Assembly: GCA_001599815.1 (NCBI GenBank)
Contig: BCIA01000007.1
Location: 1,426,001 to 1,490,000, forward strand
Direction of reading: 5' to 3'
From: Furcasterigmium furcatum
Lineage: Eukaryota > Ascomycota > Sordariomycetes > Glomerellales > Plectosphaerellaceae
DNA: 64,000 bases
Shown piece by piece: positions 24,205 to 34,737 of the stretch (the first letter of the stretch is position 1; each line of letters begins with the position of its first letter). A model generated the notes under the pieces. The model was not told the DNA's origin, did not search any database, and saw only the letters and a program-made list of their open reading frames with translations. A program made the position numbers and the translations under genes.

Positions 24205-24507
24205 TTACTCCTTCTTCTCCCCGCGGATGCTCGCAAGCACTCGCGGCCCAAAATTGATCCAGAAAAAACTTTCGGCGATAGTTGCGACGCCGAGTCCGGC
24301 AACGATCCAGAAACGCGCTCGCGGGGAGGCCCTGCGCCAGATCTGTCGAGGAGAGTAGCCGAGGCCGGAGCCGGGGTTGCCGTTGCCCATCGGCTGCTCG
24401 ACGGGAATCTTTGCGCCGGCGGTGGTGGAAAGAGCCTTGAAGAAGGGAATTCGTGCGGCAGGCACGAAGGCTCGGTGGGTGTTGAGGCTGTTGTTGTACA
24501 GAGACAT
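24205..24507 (-). CDS. Small predicted mitochondrial single-pass membrane protein
   Basis: An intronless 100-aa frame. The N-terminus is basic and hydroxylated without acidic residues until about residue 37 (NTHRAFVPAARIPFFKALSTTAG), the composition expected of a mitochondrial presequence. The middle part is PMGNGNPGSGLGYSPRQIWRR. One membrane helix follows (FWIVAGLGVATIAESFFWINFG), then a short charged end. This layout resembles small inner-membrane or respiratory-assembly proteins of fungi, but I cannot name a family. The stop codon is about 350 bp upstream of the unrecognised two-exon gene's start codon, on the same strand. Confidence 0.6.
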   Translation of the reverse strand: MSLYNNSLNTHRAFVPAARIPFFKALSTTAGAKIPVEQPMGNGNPGSGLGYSPRQIWRRASPRARFWIVAGLGVATIAESFFWINFGPRVLASIRGEKKE

Positions 24508-25020
24508 GGCGGCAATGTTGAATGAAGTAGGTCGTTTGCTTGGAGGGGTGGAGTAGTAGGAGATGGTGTTGTTCTGAGGCTTGTCGATTGATTGATTGAT
24601 GGATGGTGCTGGTGATGACTCTGAGCTCCAAAGACTCGATTCCAGCTGCCTTCTATATACCCATCGACCATGTTAGTCACTCCGAGCATGTCGTCGTAAA
24701 TATCCTCTCCCAAGTTTACGACGCGACGATCCCGATTGCCTAATCGGGCAACCTAACATGCTCGGCGGTTATGGTTCTCGCTTAGTTGCCGGCTCTGCCC
24801 GCAGCTAACCCCGGGGATGGCCCGGCAGAGTGGTCACGCTGACCCAGTGATCCGCAGGCATCTTGTTTATTCCTACAATCCCCGAGGATTCGGTCAGCTT
24901 TCTACGACCGTGGATACTAGTATTGCATCATGTGCCAAAAAGGAGCCAGAAGCCATTTGTCTCGTCATTAAGCCAGCTCTATTTGCACATCAGGCTTTTT
25001 GCCACAGGAAAAATCCCCTG
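24508..25020. other. Intergenic region between the small membrane protein and the helicase
   Basis: About 510 bp: the promoter of the small mitochondrial-type protein gene and the 3' side of the helicase gene (both on the minus strand). No feature recognised. Confidence 0.45.
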
Positions 25021-28000
25021 TCACCGACTGCCGCCCTTTTGAATCGTAAGTGGCTTAAACGGCTTTCGGAGGCGGTCGATCGGCGCAATCCCGCCTTCTT
25101 TCTTGACCATTCCCGGCCTCGTGAACCCCCCGTACTTCTGGGGAGCCGTTGCGGTAGTGACATGCAGGCAGTTAGCCGGCCGCTCTCGGGGGCCCTTCAC
25201 GATCTCTTCATCCGTTGCCTCGGCCTCTCCGGCCCCTCCCTCGTCGCCCTTGTCCCGGGGCGGCGAGCTGGAGAAATTAGGGTATGGTTTTCGCAGATCG
25301 TCGCTGCGACCTGATGTGACCTTGGGTGCCGGCCTCGCGAACTTGTTGTTGCCGACACGATGACTTGACAAGCTGGGGGCGATAGACGGCAGGGCCGGCT
25401 CGGGCACTACTGTGGCCTGAGGTAGCACACGCGCCGTCATGGACGTATGCCGGCCAAGAGGTCGTGTCTGGGGTGCAGGAGCCTGAGAGGTCAACTCCGT
25501 AGGATCTGATTTCTGCCGCTTCGCGAAGAAACCCAGGACACTCGGCTGATCCGCCGGTCGTTTGGTTGTGCCAGCTCTCCTGGCTGCGACGGGCGCGGCT
25601 GGCCCCCTTTCCGCGATGGCCGCCACGTCCTTTGCAGCGGCAATGAGTGCCGACTGATGCGCATTGGCAGTCGTGAACCCCGGAAGTGAGGCCATGGTGA
25701 AGTTCGAAGAGGTGTCCATGGTGGTCGCGGTGCGCACCGAAGACATGAAAGCCGGGTCGGGTTGAGTGTCCGCATTTTCATGGGGTCCGCGAGGACGGCG
25801 GTTCCATTGCCCACTCCTGCCTTGTCTTGACGCCTCCGAGCCCTCATTGGGGTCCACGGGGTGAAGATTGTCCTCCAGCCGCTCTCCAAGAGGCAAGTCC
25901 CTGAAGATCTTCTCTGCCGTCGGCACCGCGTCTTCACGGCCCAAGATGCGACCAACCTCGACGATCACTTCGCTGTTGAAGGACGGGCCTCTCTTTGCGA
26001 AGTAGGAGTGGATCTCGCTGGGCAGGAAGCGTGAAAGCTCGGTTTGCTCTCCTCCGCCGCCACCAGCCTGCGAGCTTTGCTGGGGACAGCTCAAGTACAG
26101 CAGGGATTTGGCCCTCGTCATGGCAACGTACAAGAGCCTTCTCTCCTCGTCGAGATCTTCTGACCTCGCGTGAGGGATCGAGCCGTTGTAGACGGCGGGC
26201 ACGAAGACCACGGGCCATTCAAGACCTTTTGCGGCATGGATGGTCGAAATGGTGACTACTGGCTTGTTGTCGGCTTCGCCCTTTTGCGCATCTGAAGCCA
26301 ACGCAACATTGGACAGGAACTTGCCGAGGGCATCCGTCTCGACCACCTGCTGCAACCCATTAACATCAGGCAGATGGTCGTCTTCGGCAGTCGCGCTGAG
26401 GTCCCTCATGAAATCACCAGCCAGATTGATGAACTCCTGAACATTCGCCCAACGGTTCTCGTGGTCCTCGGGGTATGTGTCCTGCAGATATTTCTGGAAA
26501 TTGATCTGGGACACGAGACTCTGGATCAGGTCAACCAGATGGTAGCAAGGACTGCCCGTTGGAGGTTCGTCAATCTTCTTCCGCAAGGTGGTGATGATCT
26601 TGATCAGCTCGCCGCTGATCCTTTGTTCCATGGCCTTCTTGATGTTCGTTTTCGCGGTCCGATCGCCCCGACAGTGTTTCGTGAGCAGCGTCCAGACGCT
26701 CATTTTGGCAACCTCGGCCTCCTCGAGCAGCGACTTGATCGTGGTGTCGCCAATTCCCCGCCGGGGCACATTGATGACACGCGCAACGGCGTCATTGTTC
26801 TCCGGCTGGCTGATGACCCGAAGATAGTCGATCAAGACTTTAACTTCTGCGCGATCGTAGAACTTGAAGCCTCCGACCATTTTGTAAGCAACACCTGCCT
26901 TGCCGAGAGCCGACTCGACATGCCGGGACAGAGCTGCGGATCGGAGAAGAATCGCCATGTCGTCGTGTGTCAACATTTGACCGGACATGAGAATGGCGCG
27001 GCGTATCTCCGACACAATCCATTCGGCCTCGACCGCCGCTGTCCTGAGCCGCCGAAGCACCGGTCTTGTACCCTTCTTGTGCGTCGGCAACAGGACTTTC
27101 TGGTACCGTCTCTTGTCTTGCTGGATGACTTTCAAAGACACATCCAGGATTGCCTGTGAGGACCGGTAGTTCTCCTCGAGAGAGATCTCGTCCGCTCCGG
27201 GAAAATCTCTGAGCAGCCGGAATAAATTCTTCACCTCCGCAGATCGCCAGCCGTAGATGCTCTGATCGGGGTCGCCGACAATCGTGATGCGCTCTTTTGC
27301 CTGAGCGAGCAGCTTCATGAGCTCGTACTGAACGCCATTGGTGTCTTGGTACTCATCAATGAGCACAGTCTGCACGTTGGAAACACAGGCAGGATGTTTC
27401 CTCAGGAGATCGACGCACTTGGTGAGCAAGTCGTCGTAGTCAAGCAAGTTGGAGCGCCCGAGATGGTCCTGGTACTCGCGGTAGCAGGTCAGCAGGTGGG
27501 GATTCTCAGGCACTTCCTTGCCGTTTGGTCGTTTGGGCGTTCGATGGTCGGTGCCTTTGGCCTTCTTCTTGCTGATCCAAGACCGCGCCCCAGCAGGATC
27601 AATACCAAGTTGCAGGCGCTTGCAGATCCTTTGAATGATGGACCTGGAGTCGCCGTCGTCCGCAATGCCGAATTTCTCGTTCAGACCGATGTGCTTGCCA
27701 TATGCTGCCAGATAACGCCTCGCGATGCTGTGGAAGGTCCCAAGGACGATTCGTTTCGAGCGCTCTTCGCCCAATGCCTTGCCAATTCGTTCCTTCATCT
27801 CCCTGGCGGCCTTGACGGTGAAGGTGGCAACAATCACATCAGAAGGGTGATAGCCAATGTTATCGACGAGCCATACGACTCGAGACGTCAGGGTGTGCGT
27901 CTTGCCGCTTCCTGGGCCGGCCAGAATCGCGACGGTCGAGGCCTTTGTGGTGACTGCTCGACATTGTGCTGGATTCAGTGAAGCCAGGATGGTCTCAGCC

Positions 28001-28029
28001 GGGCTTGGGACCGAACTAGGGAGGCTCAT
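25021..28029 (-). CDS. SRS2: UvrD/Rep-type 3'-5' DNA helicase, Srs2-like
   Basis: SF1A helicase. Srs2 dismantles Rad51 filaments and restrains homologous recombination at replication forks. A single exon of 1002 aa from the ATG at 28029, which begins SLPSSVPSPAETILASLNPAQCRAV, the normal UvrD Q-motif region. Walker A is AGPGSGKT (residues 37-44). Further motifs are DEYQDTN (Walker B), VGDPDQSIYGWRSAE (motif III), EENYRSSQ (IV), STIHAAKGLEWPVVFVP (V) and ERRLLYVAMTRAK (VI). After about residue 700 the protein is low-complexity and polar, as in Srs2 C-terminal regions. It ends in a conserved-looking KYGGFTRPGM..FKPL block. The frame stays open 179 codons upstream of this ATG to 28566, but that part has no family similarity and is taken as leader. 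Alternative: another fungal UvrD-like helicase. Confidence 0.9.
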   Translation of the reverse strand: MSLPSSVPSPAETILASLNPAQCRAVTTKASTVAILAGPGSGKTHTLTSRVVWLVDNIGYHPSDVIVATFTVKAAREMKERIGKALGEERSKRIVLGTFHSIARRYLAAYGKHIGLNEKFGIADDGDSRSIIQRICKRLQLGIDPAGARSWISKKKAKGTDHRTPKRPNGKEVPENPHLLTCYREYQDHLGRSNLLDYDDLLTKCVDLLRKHPACVSNVQTVLIDEYQDTNGVQYELMKLLAQAKERITIVGDPDQSIYGWRSAEVKNLFRLLRDFPGADEISLEENYRSSQAILDVSLKVIQQDKRRYQKVLLPTHKKGTRPVLRRLRTAAVEAEWIVSEIRRAILMSGQMLTHDDMAILLRSAALSRHVESALGKAGVAYKMVGGFKFYDRAEVKVLIDYLRVISQPENNDAVARVINVPRRGIGDTTIKSLLEEAEVAKMSVWTLLTKHCRGDRTAKTNIKKAMEQRISGELIKIITTLRKKIDEPPTGSPCYHLVDLIQSLVSQINFQKYLQDTYPEDHENRWANVQEFINLAGDFMRDLSATAEDDHLPDVNGLQQVVETDALGKFLSNVALASDAQKGEADNKPVVTISTIHAAKGLEWPVVFVPAVYNGSIPHARSEDLDEERRLLYVAMTRAKSLLYLSCPQQSSQAGGGGGEQTELSRFLPSEIHSYFAKRGPSFNSEVIVEVGRILGREDAVPTAEKIFRDLPLGERLEDNLHPVDPNEGSEASRQGRSGQWNRRPRGPHENADTQPDPAFMSSVRTATTMDTSSNFTMASLPGFTTANAHQSALIAAAKDVAAIAERGPAAPVAARRAGTTKRPADQPSVLGFFAKRQKSDPTELTSQAPAPQTRPLGRHTSMTARVLPQATVVPEPALPSIAPSLSSHRVGNNKFARPAPKVTSGRSDDLRKPYPNFSSSPPRDKGDEGGAGEAEATDEEIVKGPRERPANCLHVTTATAPQKYGGFTRPGMVKKEGGIAPIDRLRKPFKPLTIQKGGSR

Positions 28030-30008
28030 GGTGGGCAGTGAAGCCCATTGAACCAAGAAAGAGGAGGCTTCCCAGCCGTGGCCGTGTGCTCGATGGAACA
28101 GACGAAGCCTTCCAGACTTAGACTTGCCTGTTATGGCGGATGTCTGGTTTGGTGTGGTGAGACGCGTTTCCTCGGAGCGGTACGTACCTGGCACCGCGTA
28201 GTCACGTGTCCGAATCCACACCGCAACGATGATGCACGGGCCTCCTCCGACCCTCTCAGCTCTGCAGTGCCGAGATTGGGCAGATCCCATCCATAATCTT
28301 TCCCACCATCCAGGTACTAAGGAGCCATGGAATTCTCGCCTCTTGGTGCCTCGGGCAGCTCGCCCACGCCGATTGCATCGTGACGGCATTTGCGGCATTT
28401 CATCCCATGCCTTCAATTGACGGAGATTGTCTTGCCTGAGCTGCCATTGGACGCCAATCTGCTCCTCGCTCGGTCGGTCACATCCTCCTGAAGCTGGTCG
28501 CCCCCAAGTCGACCTGTGGCAGGCCTTTCCTTTGGCTAGATGATCATGGCGGCCAGCTTGGACCACCCCACCACATGACGAACTCGAGCCTCACTCAAGA
28601 TACAAGTGAGACGCCCCGGTCCGTCACCTGGGTCCGTCCCGCTCCCATGTTTCCATCACACCCTCCACCAGGCCAAGGAGAGGTTGACAGACCGTGTTAT
28701 TGGGTAGTCCGCCAAGCTAGTCCATGGCTGGACCTAGACTGATCACCAGCATTGACGGCCAGAGATTGCCCCTTTGGGCGTGCTGAACGTCCCTTGTCGG
28801 GATTTCTCAAAGTCCCTCTTCGCTATCACTGTCACCAAGGCATCCCAGAGGCCGACAGTCACCACGCTATCCATGTCGTCACACGCATCTGCCGTCACGA
28901 ACTGAGAGACATTGGTTCGGGGCTTAAGTGCCGGCATCACTGCTCACGATGCTACCCACCAGTTGGGCGCTTGAGGCCGGACGAGCGTGGACGCGATGGG
29001 CACCATGAGGCCATAAGGTTCAGCCAACAACCGTCACGTCGTCCTGGCATCGTCGAGTGTGAAGTCACATCTCGAAAAGAACGTATGACATGGGCGGTGA
29101 GTGCGTGATAACTCGGCGGCTGGGGGAGGGGCGTTCTTGTCTGTGGCGTCGGCGGCCATGCTTGGAACGCAAGCTGGTCGGTCTTGTCTTGCAGCCTCGA
29201 GCCCAAAATATCATCGACCCCAACCGTCAAGCTACCAGCACCGGAGGTTTGGGGATCATCAACGTGGCATGCTGCACGCAGGACGGCACAGGGCAAGGGA
29301 TGAATGCACGGCTAACCGTCCTCCGACAGTCTGGAAGAGTGGACGACGACATCATCAACGCCTCCGGTCGGTCCCTTCGCGACGTGGGCCACCACGGTCT
29401 CGGTCGTCACCTCGTCAACCTCTTGACAGGACAGGACAGGGCAGCAATGGGTCGCAACGCAACCTCGACAGTCGAATCGAGTCTGCCCCCCTGGTCTGGG
29501 CGGCTTGGCGATGCGGTGTACCTTCGGGGTGTGGCCCGGCGCGGGGTTGGTGGTGTGCTCCGGCTGCCAATCATCGCCCCAAGCACAGATGTCGGCGCTT
29601 AACGTCCCTGACCATCACAAGCGTCGGGCCAACCACATCGTCGAGATGCACCTCAACCTCCCGCCCCCTCTGCAGACCTCCACGTCGTGGCCCATGAAAG
29701 TCACCAATTTTAGACGCTGGCATTCTCTGGTCATCCTCATGCAGGTGTGACCAGTGGTGTTGTGGGAGTCGCTAGTGCCTGGACTATCCCAGGCCTTCCA
29801 GCAAGTCAGGATGCAGTTCACACGGGGCAGCGCCAATCTGTCACGCAGTTCCGAACTTCATCACCCGCTATATACCCTTTGTGCGCCCCGTATCTGACCC
29901 TTCTCATGTTACCCTCCAACTAGAATGTGTTTCGGACCCCTCGATAGGAGAAAGGATCATCACCGCCGGACCCTGTCCTTAAAGACGTGAGGCATCCTCA
30001 CCACCAAG
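28030..30008. other. Divergent spacer between helicase and membrane-protein genes
   Basis: Almost 2 kb. The part next to the helicase is an open in-frame extension judged to be leader. Other frames (for example 29090-29602) overlap in several frames and show no domains. No repeat or RNA gene recognised. Confidence 0.45.
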
Positions 30009-31595
30009 ATGCCGGCGGTTCGCTCTCGCCTACACCGTCTTGAACTTGGTCTTCTTCTCACCTCAACTTACATTCTATCCTTCTCCGCCCTGACGTGTCA
30101 GGCCTCTGCTGAGCCAGCACTCTCCAAACGAAGACTCGCCCTCGACTACAGCCCGGCGCCTCCTCCCGAAGAAGGCCCTCCCCTCTCAGCGAACGCTCTG
30201 AGAGATCCCTCAAACCTGCCCTGGCAGCTCGGTTGCATCGCAGGCGCTTACGGTTTCTCTTTGGCGCTGGTCGCCGTTCTGCTGGTTGTACTCTCCAAGA
30301 AGCGACGAGAAGCCCTCAGAAACGGCGCGGACGAGGCAGATTTCCCCGAAGACGTAAAGCCACCGCCCGTATTCAACCTCGAGCCGCCCAACTCGCCGCG
30401 GAGCATCCCGCGAAGCCCTGTCCGCAACTTCTCCTATCCCTCGCCCCTCAAAACCGAATTCTTCTCCAGTCAGACCGAGGTCTTCCAACACACCTCTCCC
30501 TACGTCAACCCCGCGCCCGTAAGCACTGCCAAACTCCCAGGAGTCGACGGGGAAGTCGACCAGAGCGTAGTAGCAAACGACAGAGCCATGGCGCAATCAC
30601 AGCTCGAGGAGATGTTCAAGTACGTGATGGAGCAGGAGGAAGCCAAGAAGCAGGGCATCGTCCTGCAGGGCACGCCCACGCTCTCGTCGCAATCGCGGCC
30701 CTCGACTTCTGACAGATCGACCGCCACCCTGTCAAAGAAGGAGAAGGTCAAGCCTGCGGGCCTCGACCTGTCCAAGGACAACGAGGAGAGGACCCAGTCG
30801 AGGACATCCTCGTTCTTCTCGGCGCTGCGGTCTCCTAAGAGCAAGAGCGGTCTGAGGGGAGTGAGCATCTCCTCTCCCATGATGACGCCTGCCTCGGAGC
30901 ACTTCCCCAGGCAGGAATCGCAGGAGATGGAGCGCATCCCGCCCCGCCAGTACCAGCCCGCCGCGCCGCCTCCCATCCCTACCGACCAGCTTCCCTTCAG
31001 ACAGGAACGCCACGAGCGCCAGAGCCAGCGTTCAACCCGCCAGGTCGCTCCACTGACGCCCAACGAGTCTCCTGAGAGCACCATGAGCATTGATGAGCGC
31101 ATCGGCTCGCAGCTCCCTACCGCCCACAGCCGCAAGAGCTCCATGGCCCCCACCGAGGCCGAGCCTCCCTCGGCTGTTTCGGAGCGTTCCACCTCGCCGC
31201 TTGTCGGCCTGCCCTCTTCTCCTAAGCCCAGCGTCACACGCTTCCCGACGTTGCCTTCCTCGCCCAAGCCCGGCTCAACCTTCTCTCGCAAGGCACCCCC
31301 TTCGGCAGTCCGCACTGGCGGCGCCCTTCCTTTCCGAGCGTATGAGTCCTCTCTGGCCTCGCCGAGGATGCACACGCAGGAGACCACATTCGAGCGCACC
31401 TATCCCCTGNCCCCCATGACGGCCCGCNCCCCCGGAACCGCCATGGCTGTGCCCTATACCCCCTATCAGCCTTTCACTCCCTGCGTGCCGATGACACCGT
31501 CGCTCGTGACCAAGGCCGACAGGAAGAGGATGAGGAGGCTCGAGCCCAAGACGCCGACCCTGGAGATGGTCCGGAGCAGCGACGATGTCTGGTAG
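30009..31595 (+). CDS. Unrecognised secretory-type single-pass membrane protein
   Basis: I do not recognise a family. One exon of 528 aa. A probable signal peptide covers residues 1 to about 35 (LGLLLTSTYILSFSALTCQASA), followed by a short proline-rich outer segment. One transmembrane helix lies at about 77-97 (AGAYGFSLALVAVLLVVL) with the stop-transfer KKRRE. The remaining about 430 residues are cytoplasmic, disordered and Ser/Pro-rich, with many SP/TP sites and a predicted helix near 195-215 (AQSQLEEMFKYVMEQEEAKKQ). The layout suggests a plasma-membrane sensor or scaffold, which is inference only. Two ambiguous bases (31410 and 31428) leave two residues undefined near the C-terminus. Confidence 0.75.
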   Translation: MPAVRSRLHRLELGLLLTSTYILSFSALTCQASAEPALSKRRLALDYSPAPPPEEGPPLSANALRDPSNLPWQLGCIAGAYGFSLALVAVLLVVLSKKRREALRNGADEADFPEDVKPPPVFNLEPPNSPRSIPRSPVRNFSYPSPLKTEFFSSQTEVFQHTSPYVNPAPVSTAKLPGVDGEVDQSVVANDRAMAQSQLEEMFKYVMEQEEAKKQGIVLQGTPTLSSQSRPSTSDRSTATLSKKEKVKPAGLDLSKDNEERTQSRTSSFFSALRSPKSKSGLRGVSISSPMMTPASEHFPRQESQEMERIPPRQYQPAAPPPIPTDQLPFRQERHERQSQRSTRQVAPLTPNESPESTMSIDERIGSQLPTAHSRKSSMAPTEAEPPSAVSERSTSPLVGLPSSPKPSVTRFPTLPSSPKPGSTFSRKAPPSAVRTGGALPFRAYESSLASPRMHTQETTFERTYPLXPMTARXPGTAMAVPYTPYQPFTPCVPMTPSLVTKADRKRMRRLEPKTPTLEMVRSSDDVW

Positions 31596-32406
31596 AGGAG
31601 TGCCACAACGGCGGGAGACGGACGTGACGATGAAACCGATAACACAGTGTACGTGACGAGAAAACGGATGGGGGAACCAGGAGAGATACCACATAGACGA
31701 CCAACAGAGCCCTTCCGGGCGACAACCTCGGGGAGGAATGGCAGGAAGGCGGATCATCATGGAGGAATCATGGCGCTCATACCAGCATATCTTTTTTTTC
31801 CTTTGCTTCTCTCTTCTCTACTTGTCTAATTCCCCTCTCCGCGGAGAGGGGACATCCTTTTATTGCAAACATTCTTTTGCAATTTTTCTTTCCCTTTGCC
31901 TCCTTTCTTTGGTCTCGTGCCTGCGGAGAGCGCAGAAGCCAGCTGAGGGTGTGTGTTGGGCATCGCAGAGGATTCCTTTGTGCATATTTATCAATACCAG
32001 GCCGATGGCCATATTCGAAACAATATCGGGTCTCGACCATTGTGAGTATTGACGTGACAAATGTCCGGGGGGCATGAGGGTCACAGAATACATGACCGGT
32101 CCAGCTGTATTGCCCTGCAGACAGGTGTGAATCAGAACTACTAGCAGTCGATTTGGCGCTCCCTCAAATATCCTCTAGTTCAGTTAGAGGCCATCTCAAT
32201 TTTCTTACATCGAAAGAGAACCCATCTCGATTTCCTAAGGCTTCACCCGGGGGCCAAGTCACTGAGGTCTTGCTTGTATCGTGGAACCAATCACCCGGGA
32301 CGTGCCCCATCCGGAGGGGCTGCGATCCGATCCCGCGGCTAATGAAACGGGATACAACTCGGAGTCGGTCAATCCAAACGGCTTCTCATCGGATCGGCCC
32401 TCAACG
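31596..32406. other. Intergenic region upstream of the HET-domain gene
   Basis: About 810 bp with a T-rich tract near 31789-31800, presumably in the 3' UTR of the preceding gene. No gene or repeat recognised. The frame of the HET gene stays open upstream to 32281 but lacks an ATG before 32407. Confidence 0.45.
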
Positions 32407-34737
32407 ATGGAACACTCCCGCCGGTGCCGATTTTGTGCCGAATTGACCATCGAGGCCCTGGTCGACCTCGCCAACAAGGAATTCAGTGGCAACTTGTTCC
32501 CGAAGAAGCACTACTACCAGCACCACGCCTCGTTTGAGGATCTTGAGGATGCGGCGATAGCAGGCTGTGATCTTTGCCAGCTCATTCTAGACTGCTTCAA
32601 GGGCACCATCCTCGACGATGCGGGGGATGGCACGCTCTGGCCGGACCGCTGGGAGAGTTCGCCGTCGCGAGATGAGCCGACCATGTACGGGGAGGTGACA
32701 GATATTGAGCGGTCCAAGATCAAGTTGAGCATCAACGCGCAACATCCGGTCGACGATATTCACCTGCAAGATGACCAGGTATTCGACATTATCATGGTCC
32801 ACGTTGGGCCCGTTTATCAACGGACGCCATCGGATAATGAGGATGGGCCATATGAAGATGCTGATTCTTCATCGTCTCTGACGTCGGAACCTGTATACGA
32901 CGACCTGCGACTCTTATTGACAACGAGTAAAGGTGTGTCTTGACTCTTGAGGGCTGTAGATACTGCTCACCGAACTGACCATTTGAGCCAAGCAGTATTC
33001 TCACATCAGGTCGGAGGCCATCCCATCGGTCGTATCGAGGGAGACCAGGACCTTGGCTCGGCATCGTACCATGCTATGGTAAGACGCTGGTTCAATAACT
33101 GCGTACAAAACCACTCAATCTGCTGGCCAGACGAAATTCCAGAACTGCCGACTCGAGTCGTCGACGTCGGGCTGGGTCTTGGGCCGGTGGACGAGGCGTC
33201 GGACACTGTCCGCATCGTTGAACAACCAGGGGCGGGTGAGAAATACGCCGCTCTGAGCCATTGCTGGGGAGGCAAGATCGAGCCGGTCCTCGAAATGAGC
33301 AAGCTGGCCGAATTCCAGGTCTCGATCCCGTATTCTGCCCTCGCAGCCAACTTCCGCCACGCCATCACCATCACGCGAAATCTAGGTATACGGTACCTCT
33401 GGATCGACTCGCTCTGCATCATCCAAGACTCAAAGGATGACTGGGAGAGGGAGTCGCAGAAGATGGGCGCCATCTACCGCGATGCTGCGGTGACTATTTA
33501 TGCCACGGCGTCCAAAGGAAGCAAGGAGGGGATTCTGAACAAGAGACCCACGGTGCCGGCGCCGTCGACTGTCCAATTGAGAATGTTCTCGGATCCTGCC
33601 AACGAGGCGACCGTTACCGTCTCGAGGAGAGCCGACAGCTTGGATGAGAACCTCTGGCGCCTGTCATGGAGCAGTCCGCTCTCCAAACGGGGATGGTGCC
33701 TCCAGGAAGACGTGCTGTCTCCGAGACGCCTTTCCTACGGCTCCCAGGGGGTTTACTGGCAGTGCCCTCATGGGTTTGAGGCCTCGAACGGCTTGCCAGC
33801 TGGAGGCGTCAATCTCTACCCAGATCGATTGACGCACCTCAATTCTATACTGCACGAGCCCGCGCTGCCAACGACTTCGCCCGTGGTCCCAGATCGCAAT
33901 GCTCTCCTGGAACAGTACTACCGCCTGATTTCGTCTTACAGCCAGCGCAGTCTCACAGTGGCTTCGGACAAGCTGCCAGCCATGGCCGGTATAGCAGCAG
34001 AATTGGCTGCAGCACTCGGCGAGGAAGGGGACGCGGCGAGTTATCTCGCCGGTCTTTGGGACATCGACCTCCCGAACGGCCTTATGTGGTACCCCGAGAT
34101 GCGTTGGGCAACCCATGTGCCTGTCTATCGCGCTCCTTCCTGGTCATGGGCCGCCACAGACAGTAATGTCCTCTTTCCCGGGAACGGGGAGGTCGAGGGG
34201 CGCTCGCTACAGTGGGACCTAATAATTCTCGACGGGGAAGTCCGTCTAAAAAACGCGGCGTATCGGTTCGGCGAGGTCGTGGCCGGGGCCCTCGTAGTGC
34301 AGGGGATGACGATGCCTCTCACACGCAGCAAGCAGGTCTTTCCCGAGAGGCTGCTGCGGCAGAAACATATTGGATACGTTCAGTACGACGAACCTGTAGC
34401 CCCGGGGGACGATGATCCATCGAGCATGCCGAGTCTATGCCGTGTTGCCAACAGTGAGGGGACGTGGCTCCTGTCGATGCACACGACATACCTCGACGGC
34501 TCGCCGGATGAGGATCTGACTATCGACACAAGTCTCTGCTCCGACAAGGAATACAAGATAGTGATAGTTCGGATGGACGACGACCCTGACTCGGAGGAGA
34601 TGAAGCGCGGGCAAGGGATCATTGTGCTCAAACGGGAGGACTCTGAAGACCACGAGCGGGTTGGATATCTCAGGTTGGTCGAGATCAGCGATTCATGGCT
34701 CGATGAATGGGGGTGCGAGACGTTGAGGCTGGTGTAA
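32407..34737 (+). CDS. HET-domain (heterokaryon incompatibility) protein
   Basis: HET domains act in fungal allorecognition and cell-death signalling. Two exons, 32407-32932 and 32996-34737, give 755 aa. The N-terminus has paired cysteines (CRFC, then GCDLCQLIL), usual for this family. The HET core in exon 2 shows its three blocks: YAALSHCWGG; IRYLWIDSLCIIQDSKDDWE followed by MGAIYRDAAVTIYAT; and LSKRGWCLQEDVLSPR. A C-terminal RAPSWSWAATD block also recurs in these proteins. The start was chosen at the first in-frame ATG before the cysteine motif. The intron ends in a tandem AAGCAG acceptor, both halves in frame, giving either SKVFS or SKAVFS. No NLR or partner effector gene lies beside it, so its pathway is unknown. 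Confidence 0.92.
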
